This document shows, in pieces, positions 1 through 6,619 of a stretch of DNA of 41,639 bases. The stretch is from assembly GCA_044368575.1 (NCBI GenBank), contig JBIPPH010000017.1, positions 1 to 41,639 of the forward strand, read 5' to 3'. Numbering within the stretch: the stretch's first letter is position 1; every line of letters begins with the position of its first letter. A model generated the notes under the pieces. It had not been told where the DNA came from. It searched no databases and worked only from the letters and a program-made list of their open reading frames with translations. This DNA comes from JABMMZ01 sp044368575. GTDB lineage: Bacteria; Bacteroidota; Bacteroidia; NS11-12g; UBA955. Position numbers and translations under genes: made by a program.

Positions 1-242
1 TCCCCCAACACAAAATGAAAATAGCCCTCCACAGTGAAACTAACAAAAAGCTTCTCATCAAGAACAGATTCAGTCAATACCCCTTCTAACAATAGTTGTT
101 GATAAGGTGAATCTATTTGTATGCTTTTAACAAAGTCTCCTATTTTTTCATCATCAAACAGCAAATCAACAGCCAGTATGTGCTGCTCATGTTGGAGCAT
201 GAGTTCAGCTAGGCGATATAAAAGCAAGTGGTTAGAGGTCAT
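1..242 (-). CDS. C-terminal part of a STAND NTPase (partial, runs off left edge)
   Basis: This open frame of 80 codons begins with ATG at 242 and continues past the left edge without a stop. It reads MTSNHLLLYRLAELMLQHEQ..., then ...PYQQLLLEGVL... and ...VSFTVEGYFHFVLG. That helical, winged-helix-like character is what usually follows the NTPase core in STAND proteins. It lies in the same frame as the 866-codon frame upstream, and the two are separated only by one TAA codon (245-243). I infer that it is the continuation of that protein, either cut off by a nonsense codon or translated separately by stop/start coupling. The start at 242 holds only if it is a separate gene. The function of the missing C-terminus, probably a sensor domain, cannot be seen. 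Confidence 0.6.
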   Translation of the reverse strand, partial: MTSNHLLLYRLAELMLQHEQHILAVDLLFDDEKIGDFVKSIQIDSPYQQLLLEGVLTESVLDEKLFVSFTVEGYFHFVLG

Positions 243-2813
243 TTATTGAGAAATCAATTTATCATGATACATTGACCAAATACTTATAAAACCTCCTCTA
301 CTTTTAGGAAGCCCCTTGCCATTATTAAGTTCTAAAAAAAGTCTAAGTAAAAGTGGATTGTCTAGCTGGTCGCTCAATGAACGATCGTGGTAAGTCAATT
401 CTTCATATGAAAAATTGGGTTTACGTCTAACTTTATCTTGTTTGTCATTGACATATTTATTCCAAGCACCCTCAACTTCCACTTTATTTAATGGTTTGAG
501 CCAATAGCAAGACCGTGCAATTATATTTTCGTCCCTATCCCCTTCTATAGAATCACTGTAAACTAGAGATTCATATTGTTCATCTGTATTTGGCAATTCA
601 CTTTTGGTATTTACTCTCCAGCTTAAAACAATTTTAATATGCCCCCCTTTATGAATATTTAAAAATTCTATGATGGAATTGAATAACTGTTTAGAATTTG
701 AATTTTCATTGGCCCCATCAATTAATATCATCAGAGGATTTTCTTGATCATATTTCACAAAACCCGCCTCTTCAAATAAACTATCTGAGGTAAGATTCAA
801 TCGGTAACATAACTCCTCCCAAATATCAGATGTTCTAAATCGATTGCCACGCAATAAAATGGTATCCAAACCACGCTCTTGGTATTGTCTGTTCATTTCA
901 ACTAACAAATTAGTTTTGCCGCTACCTGCTTCTGCAGATAGAAAAAACAAACCTGCTCTCGCTCCTACCCATGACCTAAGTGCAACTTCTGCATCTTGTC
1001 TTTCTTGGTAAATCCCATTAATCACTTTCTTTTCACTCATTAGGGATTGAATAGTCGCCTCATTATTTTCTTTTAATAAAGCTTTCCATTGGGTTTCTTC
1101 CAAGTCTTTAATTCCGACAGGCTCTTGTTTTTCTTTTTCCCTAATTAGCAGATTAAGTTGTTCCAGAACCTTATCATTATTGGTTTCTCCATGTACACTT
1201 TCTGGGCTAAAAAACACTATTCTACTGCCTGTATTTTGCTCATAGACCATTAATTTAGCTCTATCAGACACATCCTTAACAAAGTACTCGCCAGGCAAGA
1301 TGAAGAATGGTACTATGCTTAATTCTTGTAGATCATTATTCAACATTGCCACATTAGATTTCAATTTTTGTCTTAAATTAATTTGAGTAATTTCATCACC
1401 CATTAATCGCCAAGAAATGGTTTTATCACTGCTTACGATGGTGTAATTTTTACAAAACTCCATCTTTAACAAAAGGGCTTTCAATAATTGAAAATGCTCA
1501 TTCCAAAGAAGAATAGATTGGCTATCAGAAGGCACAGTGCCATGCCCTAAATAATGATTGCGAAAACTAATTAACTTCCCTATAACAGTCTCACCTTTTT
1601 CTGCATAAGGTTTTGTTTCAACTTCATCATAGTAACCAGGCAACTCTTTAATAAACCAACTGTGATTATGATCATTTAAAGCTTGAATGGCGCTGCGCAT
1701 AAAGGCATTCCAATGTCCAAACTGGGGCCTGTATAAAAAATTCTTAAAAGCACGATTAATTTCGCCAATTTTATGACTACTACTGAAGTACTCTGAGGCA
1801 GTTAACAATCCCAAATACTTTAAATAATTAAGAAACACTTCCTTTAATAAATGAAGTCGTTTAAAGGTATCAGTCTCATCCAAAGCTCTTTTAAAAGGGT
1901 GAGCGATAAAGTATGGATAAGTATCTATGATCATCCTATCATTTTCATCATATACCACTGTCTCTAAAGTATCATTATTTGATTGAATACTGAGCGACTC
2001 TATCGTTAAATGATTAACCGACTCTATTACGAACTGCTGCATTGCAAAATCCAGAACAATTGACCCATTACATGATTTATCAATACCATGTATACTTGAT
2101 CCATTATCAGTTCTTGAATAGCTTAAAGATTGGCACATCGCTAATGATTCTATAAAGTTGAATAGAACTGGCTCATAATCATTATAAATTTGCTTGCTCT
2201 CAGTTTCAGAATAAACAGTGCCATGCCCAACATACTTATTTCTAAAATTAATCAAGAGCTCTACTGGTGTATTGGTAACCTCTAATGTTTGTTCTTTTCC
2301 TTTACCATCTATGATTCTTTGTCTAATGGTCCATTTTTTCACTGGAGGCATTTTGGCGCTCTTTAGTCCCACACCAAAGACTTTAGCAAGTTCATTCGGC
2401 AAACATTTTGAATTGTGTTTATCAAGTTCTTGTATAATTTTTACTATTGTAGAAGACCATAGGCCATGGCTGTCTTTAGTTAATAGGGTTTCAACAGAAT
2501 TGTATAAAGATTCTTGAATTAAATCCTCAGATTCGGCCATTTTAATTAATGAATGTCCATACAATCTGAAACTTGCCAACATCAAATCTGAGATAAGATG
2601 TAACTTCTTAAAATAATTTTTTGTTTCAAATAATTGATACAATGGCCTTACTATATGCACAGGCATATTGTTTATTAAAGACATCATTTCCGATTCTCTG
2701 TGATAAAATTCTAGATTAAGATTTGAAGCACACTCTGGGCAAACTGAAAGATCAGAAAAAGTCTTGTTATGATTACCGCAGTTTGAGTTAGTACATATAA
2801 AGTTAAGATTCAT
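243..2813 (-). CDS. STAND NTPase with N-terminal zinc ribbon and two tandem HEPN-like domains; probable defence protein
   Basis: I chose the ATG at 2813 (856 aa); the frame also extends to a TTG at 2843. Residues 7-28 form a zinc ribbon (C7, C12, C25, C28). Two related helical domains follow. Each begins with a stretch like FKKLHL or FKRLHL and ends in RNxYxGHGT, which fits the HEPN RNase signature RX4-6H (R191/H197 and R418/H424). The NTPase core has Walker A GSGKT (lysine about 633), Walker B LMILIDGANE (aspartate about 699) and a sensor-like IVLSWR. HEPN-STAND fusions are known in antiphage and abortive-infection systems, where the NTPase senses a trigger and the HEPN domain cleaves RNA. 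RNase activity here is inferred. The frame ends at TAA (245-243) and what looks like the rest of the protein follows in the same frame. Function: probable nucleotide-gated suicide RNase. Confidence 0.75.
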   Translation of the reverse strand: MNLNFICTNSNCGNHNKTFSDLSVCPECASNLNLEFYHRESEMMSLINNMPVHIVRPLYQLFETKNYFKKLHLISDLMLASFRLYGHSLIKMAESEDLIQESLYNSVETLLTKDSHGLWSSTIVKIIQELDKHNSKCLPNELAKVFGVGLKSAKMPPVKKWTIRQRIIDGKGKEQTLEVTNTPVELLINFRNKYVGHGTVYSETESKQIYNDYEPVLFNFIESLAMCQSLSYSRTDNGSSIHGIDKSCNGSIVLDFAMQQFVIESVNHLTIESLSIQSNNDTLETVVYDENDRMIIDTYPYFIAHPFKRALDETDTFKRLHLLKEVFLNYLKYLGLLTASEYFSSSHKIGEINRAFKNFLYRPQFGHWNAFMRSAIQALNDHNHSWFIKELPGYYDEVETKPYAEKGETVIGKLISFRNHYLGHGTVPSDSQSILLWNEHFQLLKALLLKMEFCKNYTIVSSDKTISWRLMGDEITQINLRQKLKSNVAMLNNDLQELSIVPFFILPGEYFVKDVSDRAKLMVYEQNTGSRIVFFSPESVHGETNNDKVLEQLNLLIREKEKQEPVGIKDLEETQWKALLKENNEATIQSLMSEKKVINGIYQERQDAEVALRSWVGARAGLFFLSAEAGSGKTNLLVEMNRQYQERGLDTILLRGNRFRTSDIWEELCYRLNLTSDSLFEEAGFVKYDQENPLMILIDGANENSNSKQLFNSIIEFLNIHKGGHIKIVLSWRVNTKSELPNTDEQYESLVYSDSIEGDRDENIIARSCYWLKPLNKVEVEGAWNKYVNDKQDKVRRKPNFSYEELTYHDRSLSDQLDNPLLLRLFLELNNGKGLPKSRGGFISIWSMYHDKLISQ

Positions 2814-2851
2814 ATCAGAAAAGGTGTAATACGAATCTATCAAATTACCTT

Positions 2852-2883
2852 CAAAATTAATAGACTTAACGCCCCTAATTAAA
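2852..2883 (-). promoter_or_regulatory. Possible promoter of the HEPN-STAND gene
   Basis: On the minus strand TAATTTTG (2859-2852) matches the Bacteroidota -7 consensus TAnnTTTG. TTTA (2883-2880) lies 20 bp upstream, close to the -33 TTTG. The distance to the ATG at 2813 is about 38 bases. This is a weak call because the -33 box is imperfect. Confidence 0.3.
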
Positions 2884-2936
2884 GATAATAAATCAACAAG
2901 ATTTAAACGCTAAAACAGGCTTAAATAGCCAGTTGA

Positions 2937-4241
2937 CTACCCCAACAAGATTAACTCGAAATCGAGTTTAGCCCATGAATAGGTGGGCACTACTACGTAT
3001 TGGCCGCTGCCTAAAATATCATTCAACAATTCAGTTGGCATTAAGTCGTAATGCTTGGTTCTGAGCACCGAGTGCAAATCAAAAACTGTCGCATATTTGC
3101 GTTTGATATAAGAGGCCATTTGTATGTTCTCGATTTCGTGGTTAGTGGCAAAAAAGCATAAACATTTTTGATCTTTTAGCAAATGGGCTTTAGCTTGAAA
3201 CACCTCCTCCAAAACCGTAATGTCTTTATTGTAAAAAGACACCTTCAAACCTTGCAATTCAGGATGGTCTACCAAGAATCCATTCCAATTGTTTTGGCCT
3301 TTAGGATCGAGCACTATCAATTCCGTTTGATCAGGCACTAAATTACTACTCAACAACCTGCTCAATAAATACTCAGAAAAGGTTCCAAAGCCAACAAAAA
3401 CCATTGCGGCATACTCATGCCCTAGCCAAGTGTTAAAAGTTGTCCTCTGCCCCTTAAAATGATTGTAAATCGGATCATTGGTGTCTAAACCCTTAAGTGC
3501 TGCATCTGACTGAAACATCAAATCAGGCGTAGCCATATGAATATTTACAAAATTGTGTTTTTGAACTAAAGAAGAATTATCGAGTTTTAGCGACAATTCC
3601 ATTGAGCGAATACGCGTATACATTACCGCTTGATCATGGCACAAAGTCTTAACCTTATGGTAAATGCGCAAATTCAACAATTCATCGTCAGTCAGAATAT
3701 AAACCCCTTGACATTGTTTGGTTATAAACTCAGACCAATCGTCTAAATTGCCAACATCCTTTTTGAAAAAAATATTGTGTTCAAACAAAATGGAGAACCC
3801 ATTCTCAGACTCATCGTTCAATTTATCTAAGACCAATACAAAACTCTTTTTACCATGCACTGTATTGATTGCCTCCAAAGCAGACTTACCAATACGACCA
3901 TAACCTATTACAACATGGTATTTTTTGCGCCACATCACCCATTTGATAAACATTGGCCTGATCAAAGACAAGATGTCTGCCATGGCCACAATGGTTACCA
4001 TTGGTGCTAAAAAATAAAAGCTGAACATCAGCATTTGCAAGAACCACGGACCCGCCTCTGGCGCTCCAAAATCCTTTGCTCCAAAAGTGAACAATGAAAT
4101 CACATGAAACAAAATAATGGAATCAGGTTCATTTTGTAAATCGGGTAGTTTATGAACCACCACCCCATTGTCTAAGCAAAATATAGCGCCTACAATAATA
4201 AACAGGGGTAAGAACACCCTGATGAAATCCGACTTTTTCAT
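2937..4241 (-). CDS. Membrane protein with two RCK/TrkA-N-like lobes, ion-channel-like
   Basis: This 434-aa protein has hydrophobic segments at about residues 8-24, 41-54 and 66-90, followed by a cytoplasmic part with two Rossmann-type lobes. The first begins VVIGYGRIGKSALEA (about 110-124), the glycine-rich dinucleotide or ligand loop of TrkA-N domains, and the second begins VFVGFGTFSE (281-290). The layout matches RCK-gated ion channels and Castor/Pollux-like proteins. No TVGYG-type selectivity filter is present; the segment between the last two hydrophobic stretches reads AKDFGAPEAGPWF. A K+ channel call is therefore unsafe, and it may conduct something else or be a sensor. It is the last gene of a minus-strand trio, 26 bp after the one-TM protein gene, so it is probably co-transcribed with it. 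Confidence 0.6.
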   Translation of the reverse strand: MKKSDFIRVFLPLFIIVGAIFCLDNGVVVHKLPDLQNEPDSIILFHVISLFTFGAKDFGAPEAGPWFLQMLMFSFYFLAPMVTIVAMADILSLIRPMFIKWVMWRKKYHVVIGYGRIGKSALEAINTVHGKKSFVLVLDKLNDESENGFSILFEHNIFFKKDVGNLDDWSEFITKQCQGVYILTDDELLNLRIYHKVKTLCHDQAVMYTRIRSMELSLKLDNSSLVQKHNFVNIHMATPDLMFQSDAALKGLDTNDPIYNHFKGQRTTFNTWLGHEYAAMVFVGFGTFSEYLLSRLLSSNLVPDQTELIVLDPKGQNNWNGFLVDHPELQGLKVSFYNKDITVLEEVFQAKAHLLKDQKCLCFFATNHEIENIQMASYIKRKYATVFDLHSVLRTKHYDLMPTELLNDILGSGQYVVVPTYSWAKLDFELILLG

Positions 4242-4267
4242 TTAAAAAAAGTTATATTTAAGATTGA

Positions 4268-4930
4268 TTATCCTTCAAACTCCGCAATGCGTTTCAACAA
4301 CAATTTGCGTTGTGATTTTTTAGGGTCAAAATCATTGGTTTCTTTTTCAGTATAGCCATCTTCATTCCTATCAGGCGCCCCTTTTAAGGCCCATTTTTTA
4401 GCTGTTTTTTTATTGCCAGCCTCTAAGAAATGATCAACCACTTCAGTTAAATATTTGTATCTATAAGCTTCCAATTGATTATTGTATACTAGCCCCAATT
4501 TTTCTGCTTTTAACTGTTCCCAACCCGCTTCAAAATTTTCATTTTTAATATTAATAGCACCCTCTTTTTCAATGATCTTTAACAAGTCATCGTCCGTACT
4601 AATATTATCCTCTAAAGGTGAAAACAATAGTTTACGTGCTGAAGCGGTGCTGTCTTTACTCAAGCAATCATCAACGCTGTTACAACCGCACTCTGCATAC
4701 AATTGCTCGCGTTGGTCTTTGGTATCGGCCTTGGTGGCTTTTCTGTACACCCAGCGAGCGCCCATAAACCACAACAAACATGACCCCAATACAATGGCAC
4801 CAATGATGCTGTATTTGATCATTTTCTTGCGTTGCTTGGCTTTTTGTTTTAGCTCGTTTTGATAATTTGTGTTGCCAAGAACTTCTTCCAATTCATTAGC
4901 TATATTTTTCCAAGATGTTTCTGATTTCAT
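4268..4930 (-). CDS. Single-TM protein of unknown function
   Basis: The protein has 220 aa. The N-terminal 36 residues are charged and helical, a TM helix spans about 39-62, and a mostly helical soluble domain follows with an ECGCNSVDDC cysteine cluster just after the membrane. The positive flank RKKMIK before the helix suggests the N-terminus is cytoplasmic and the C-terminal domain periplasmic. I recognise no family. The start codon lies 2 bases after the stop of the preceding helix-hairpin-helix gene, and the RCK-type gene follows 26 bases later. The three are therefore likely one operon, and this protein may be the membrane partner of the channel-like protein. Confidence 0.55.
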   Translation of the reverse strand: MKSETSWKNIANELEEVLGNTNYQNELKQKAKQRKKMIKYSIIGAIVLGSCLLWFMGARWVYRKATKADTKDQREQLYAECGCNSVDDCLSKDSTASARKLLFSPLEDNISTDDDLLKIIEKEGAINIKNENFEAGWEQLKAEKLGLVYNNQLEAYRYKYLTEVVDHFLEAGNKKTAKKWALKGAPDRNEDGYTEKETNDFDPKKSQRKLLLKRIAEFEG

Positions 4931-4932
4931 AA

Positions 4933-5625
4933 TTATAAACTGTGTTTGTTTTTAAAAGCTCTGATTTCTGACATAGCTACATCGCCAATACCCGGTATCG
5001 CATCAATTTTATGCATACTGTAACTTTTTAAATCTCTTAATGTAGTGATACCAGCTCCAGATAATTTATTGAGTACTGCGACAGATAAACCTTCCACATC
5101 CTTAAGCGATTTGGCTAAGAAGGCATTGCGTTCTGCTTCTCTTTTTTGAGCAGCAGCTCTTTCTGCAGCTTCTTGCTGTTCTAACCTGCGACGTGCTTCT
5201 GCTTCTCTCTCTTTTTGTTCTTTTAACAATTGCTTGCATTCAGCTAATGCAGTCTCAGCCTTCGTTTTTATAGATGGCAAATAAGACAACCAAGTAATCG
5301 CTGCTTCATACCATTCTATAGCATCTTCGTATTTTCCATCTGATTTATCGTCATCGCCTCTCCTTTTTTGATATCGACCTCTTATACCTTTTAGCGTTTT
5401 TGTCTCTTCGATATCACCATAAAAATCAATGAATAATTTGGCATAAGTAGCCGCTTTTGTTTCTGTTCCGGACTTTCTGAATAGGGCCTCACAAAGGGCC
5501 ACTGCTTCTGAGGGCAATAGGGCTTCATTTTGCCAATTGGTTTGAGATACTAACTCAATCACTTCTGACCAACGTTCTTGTTCATAGGCTGTTTTAATAC
5601 TGGCCTGTAATGCTGCTGTTTCCAT
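4933..5625 (-). CDS. Helical/coiled-coil protein with C-terminal helix-hairpin-helix motifs
   Basis: The 230-aa protein has three parts. Residues 1-130 are helical and TPR-like (for example KYEDAIEWYEAAITWL). Residues about 131-170 form a charged, Arg/Glu/Ala-rich coiled coil. Residues 174-230 carry two helix-hairpin-helix-like motifs, VEGLSVAVLNKLSGAGI and IDAIPGIGDVAMSEI. The second has the GIG hairpin typical of non-specific DNA contacts, as in RNA polymerase alpha CTD-like and RuvA-like HhH domains. Such domains can also mediate protein contacts. It is the first gene of the trio with the one-TM and RCK-type proteins. An HhH protein at the head of a channel-like operon is unusual, and I cannot assign a function. 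Confidence 0.6.
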   Translation of the reverse strand: METAALQASIKTAYEQERWSEVIELVSQTNWQNEALLPSEAVALCEALFRKSGTETKAATYAKLFIDFYGDIEETKTLKGIRGRYQKRRGDDDKSDGKYEDAIEWYEAAITWLSYLPSIKTKAETALAECKQLLKEQKEREAEARRRLEQQEAAERAAAQKREAERNAFLAKSLKDVEGLSVAVLNKLSGAGITTLRDLKSYSMHKIDAIPGIGDVAMSEIRAFKNKHSL

Positions 5626-5643
5626 AGTACATTCTATTTCCTA

Positions 5644-5676
5644 CGAATATACACAGGAAAGCATCAAATCTTCAAA
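5644..5676 (-). promoter_or_regulatory. Promoter of the HhH/TM/RCK operon
   Basis: On the minus strand TTTG (5676-5673) is followed after 21 bp by TATATTCG (5651-5644), one mismatch from TAnnTTTG. The distance to the ATG at 5625 is 18 bases. The spacing fits Bacteroidota sigma-factor promoters. Confidence 0.5.
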
Positions 5677-5708
5677 TGAATGCGCTCTGTTTTTATTCAC
5701 ACAAAGCA

Positions 5709-5740
5709 TTTGTAAATTCAGGGAGTTATTATTATCATTG
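5709..5740 (+). promoter_or_regulatory. Promoter of the 5759 lipoprotein gene
   Basis: TTTG (5709-5712) and TATCATTG (5733-5740, one mismatch from TAnnTTTG) are separated by 20 bp. The lipoprotein ATG follows at 5759. This promoter supports starting that gene at the ATG and not at the TTG at 5738, which lies inside the -7 box. Confidence 0.5.
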
Positions 5741-5758
5741 AAAAGACAAATCAAACAT

Positions 5759-6205
5759 ATGAAACACCTTATTTATTATTCATTTATTTTACTCATCAGT
5801 TTAAGCGCTTGTTCTTCTAAAACTGATGCCTTAGCGCCTTTGCGCAAAAAAGCTGAAAAAAGCATTTGTGACGATGTTCGTGGCATTACCCACAGTTCAA
5901 TTGATGCCATGAGTTTGGGACTTGGATCAATGGTGATCTCGAGTGTAATGTCTACCGCTCAACAAGATTCTATAATCATGAAGCCGTTTTTACCAATGCT
6001 CAGAAAAGAACTTAAAACCTTAAAGAAACCAGAACTAGAAAGCATAGTTGACAACAAAAAAGCGCGTTACAAATTTATTGCTGCCACCTTGGTTAAAAAC
6101 AAAGATGCTATGACCAGTGCCCTTAAAAAATCTTACGAATTTGCTGCACCATTGGTAGACAAAGCCATTGAATTTGTTCAAACTCAAAGCAGTCAAATGC
6201 AATAG
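5759..6205 (+). CDS. Small lipoprotein of unknown function
   Basis: I start at ATG 5759 (148 aa) because MKHLIYYSFILLISLSAC is a clean lipoprotein signal with Cys at 18; an in-frame TTG at 5738 overlaps the promoter. The mature part is about 130 residues, mostly helical, with a hydrophobic, Gly/Ser/Met-rich stretch SIDAMSLGLGSMVISSVMST. I recognise no family. It is predicted to be anchored in the outer membrane or facing the periplasm. It is transcribed divergently from the HhH operon, and the next gene starts 1 base after its stop, so the two are probably co-transcribed. Confidence 0.6.
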   Translation: MKHLIYYSFILLISLSACSSKTDALAPLRKKAEKSICDDVRGITHSSIDAMSLGLGSMVISSVMSTAQQDSIIMKPFLPMLRKELKTLKKPELESIVDNKKARYKFIAATLVKNKDAMTSALKKSYEFAAPLVDKAIEFVQTQSSQMQ

Positions 6206-6206
6206 T

Positions 6207-6467
6207 ATGGAATATAAAAGACTTAGAATAGAATTTGGTGTTGATGCCCAAAATGAAAAAGCATCTGGACTTGTTACTACATTCTTAAAGCCAAGTGAAT
6301 CAGAAAGGTCCAAAGCTATGGATAAAGTGATTGTTGAACTATTAAAACAAGGATGGAAAATTGAAAGTACAACGCCTATCACAAGTACAATGAACGCATT
6401 GTCAAACGGTACAATTATGAATTATACCTATACCTCAGCTATAGAAGTTTTTCTAACAAAAATCTAA
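6207..6467 (+). CDS. Small cytoplasmic protein of unknown function
   Basis: This 86-aa protein starts at ATG 6207, one base after the stop of the lipoprotein gene. The sequence MEYKRLRIEFGVDAQNEKAS..., with a central helix ERSKAMDKVIVELLKQGWKIE and two C-terminal strands, suggests a small alpha/beta fold. It resembles DUF4177-like proteins, which share a 'LLNxxGxxGWxxv' pattern, but the match is too loose to name a family. There is no signal peptide. A strong rho-independent terminator follows 20 bases downstream. Confidence 0.55.
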   Translation: MEYKRLRIEFGVDAQNEKASGLVTTFLKPSESERSKAMDKVIVELLKQGWKIESTTPITSTMNALSNGTIMNYTYTSAIEVFLTKI

Positions 6468-6486
6468 TTGATTTTATTTCATATTT

Positions 6487-6518
6487 AAGCACCTGAAATT
6501 ACACCAGGTGCTTTTTTT
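6487..6518 (+). terminator. Rho-independent terminator after the 5759-6467 gene pair
   Basis: A perfect 9-bp stem (AAGCACCTG / CAGGTGCTT) with a 9-base loop runs into seven T residues. Confidence 0.8.
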
Positions 6519-6569
6519 ATGCCTCATTGCCACTGGGCATTCATTTCAATTTTACAATTGCTTAGGCAC

Positions 6570-6600
6570 AAAAAAAGGCCCTGTAAAACTACAGGACCTT
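6570..6600 (-). terminator. Rho-independent terminator of the tubulin-like/actin-like operon
   Basis: Read on the minus strand, AAGGTCCTGT (6600-6591) pairs with ACAGGGCCTT (6584-6575) around a 6-base loop. There is one G-T pair, and a run of T follows down to 6570. It lies 20 bases after the stop of the 1212-aa gene and ends the operon. Confidence 0.8.
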
Positions 6601-6619
6601 AACTATTAATAGTGTTTAA

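Noticed and set aside
2881..2936. Weak hairpin GGCT/AGCC as terminator of the RCK-type operon.
   Set aside because: The stem is only 4 bp and the T tract is short; not enough to call.
2937..4241. Calling this a potassium channel (Kch).
   Set aside because: The GYG selectivity filter is missing between the hydrophobic segments.
4482..4862. 126-codon open frame on the plus strand.
   Set aside because: It is antisense to the one-TM protein gene, which has better spacing and operon context.
6035..6382. 115-codon minus-strand frame over two small plus-strand genes.
   Set aside because: The plus-strand pair has a lipoprotein signal, promoter and terminator; the minus frame has none of these.
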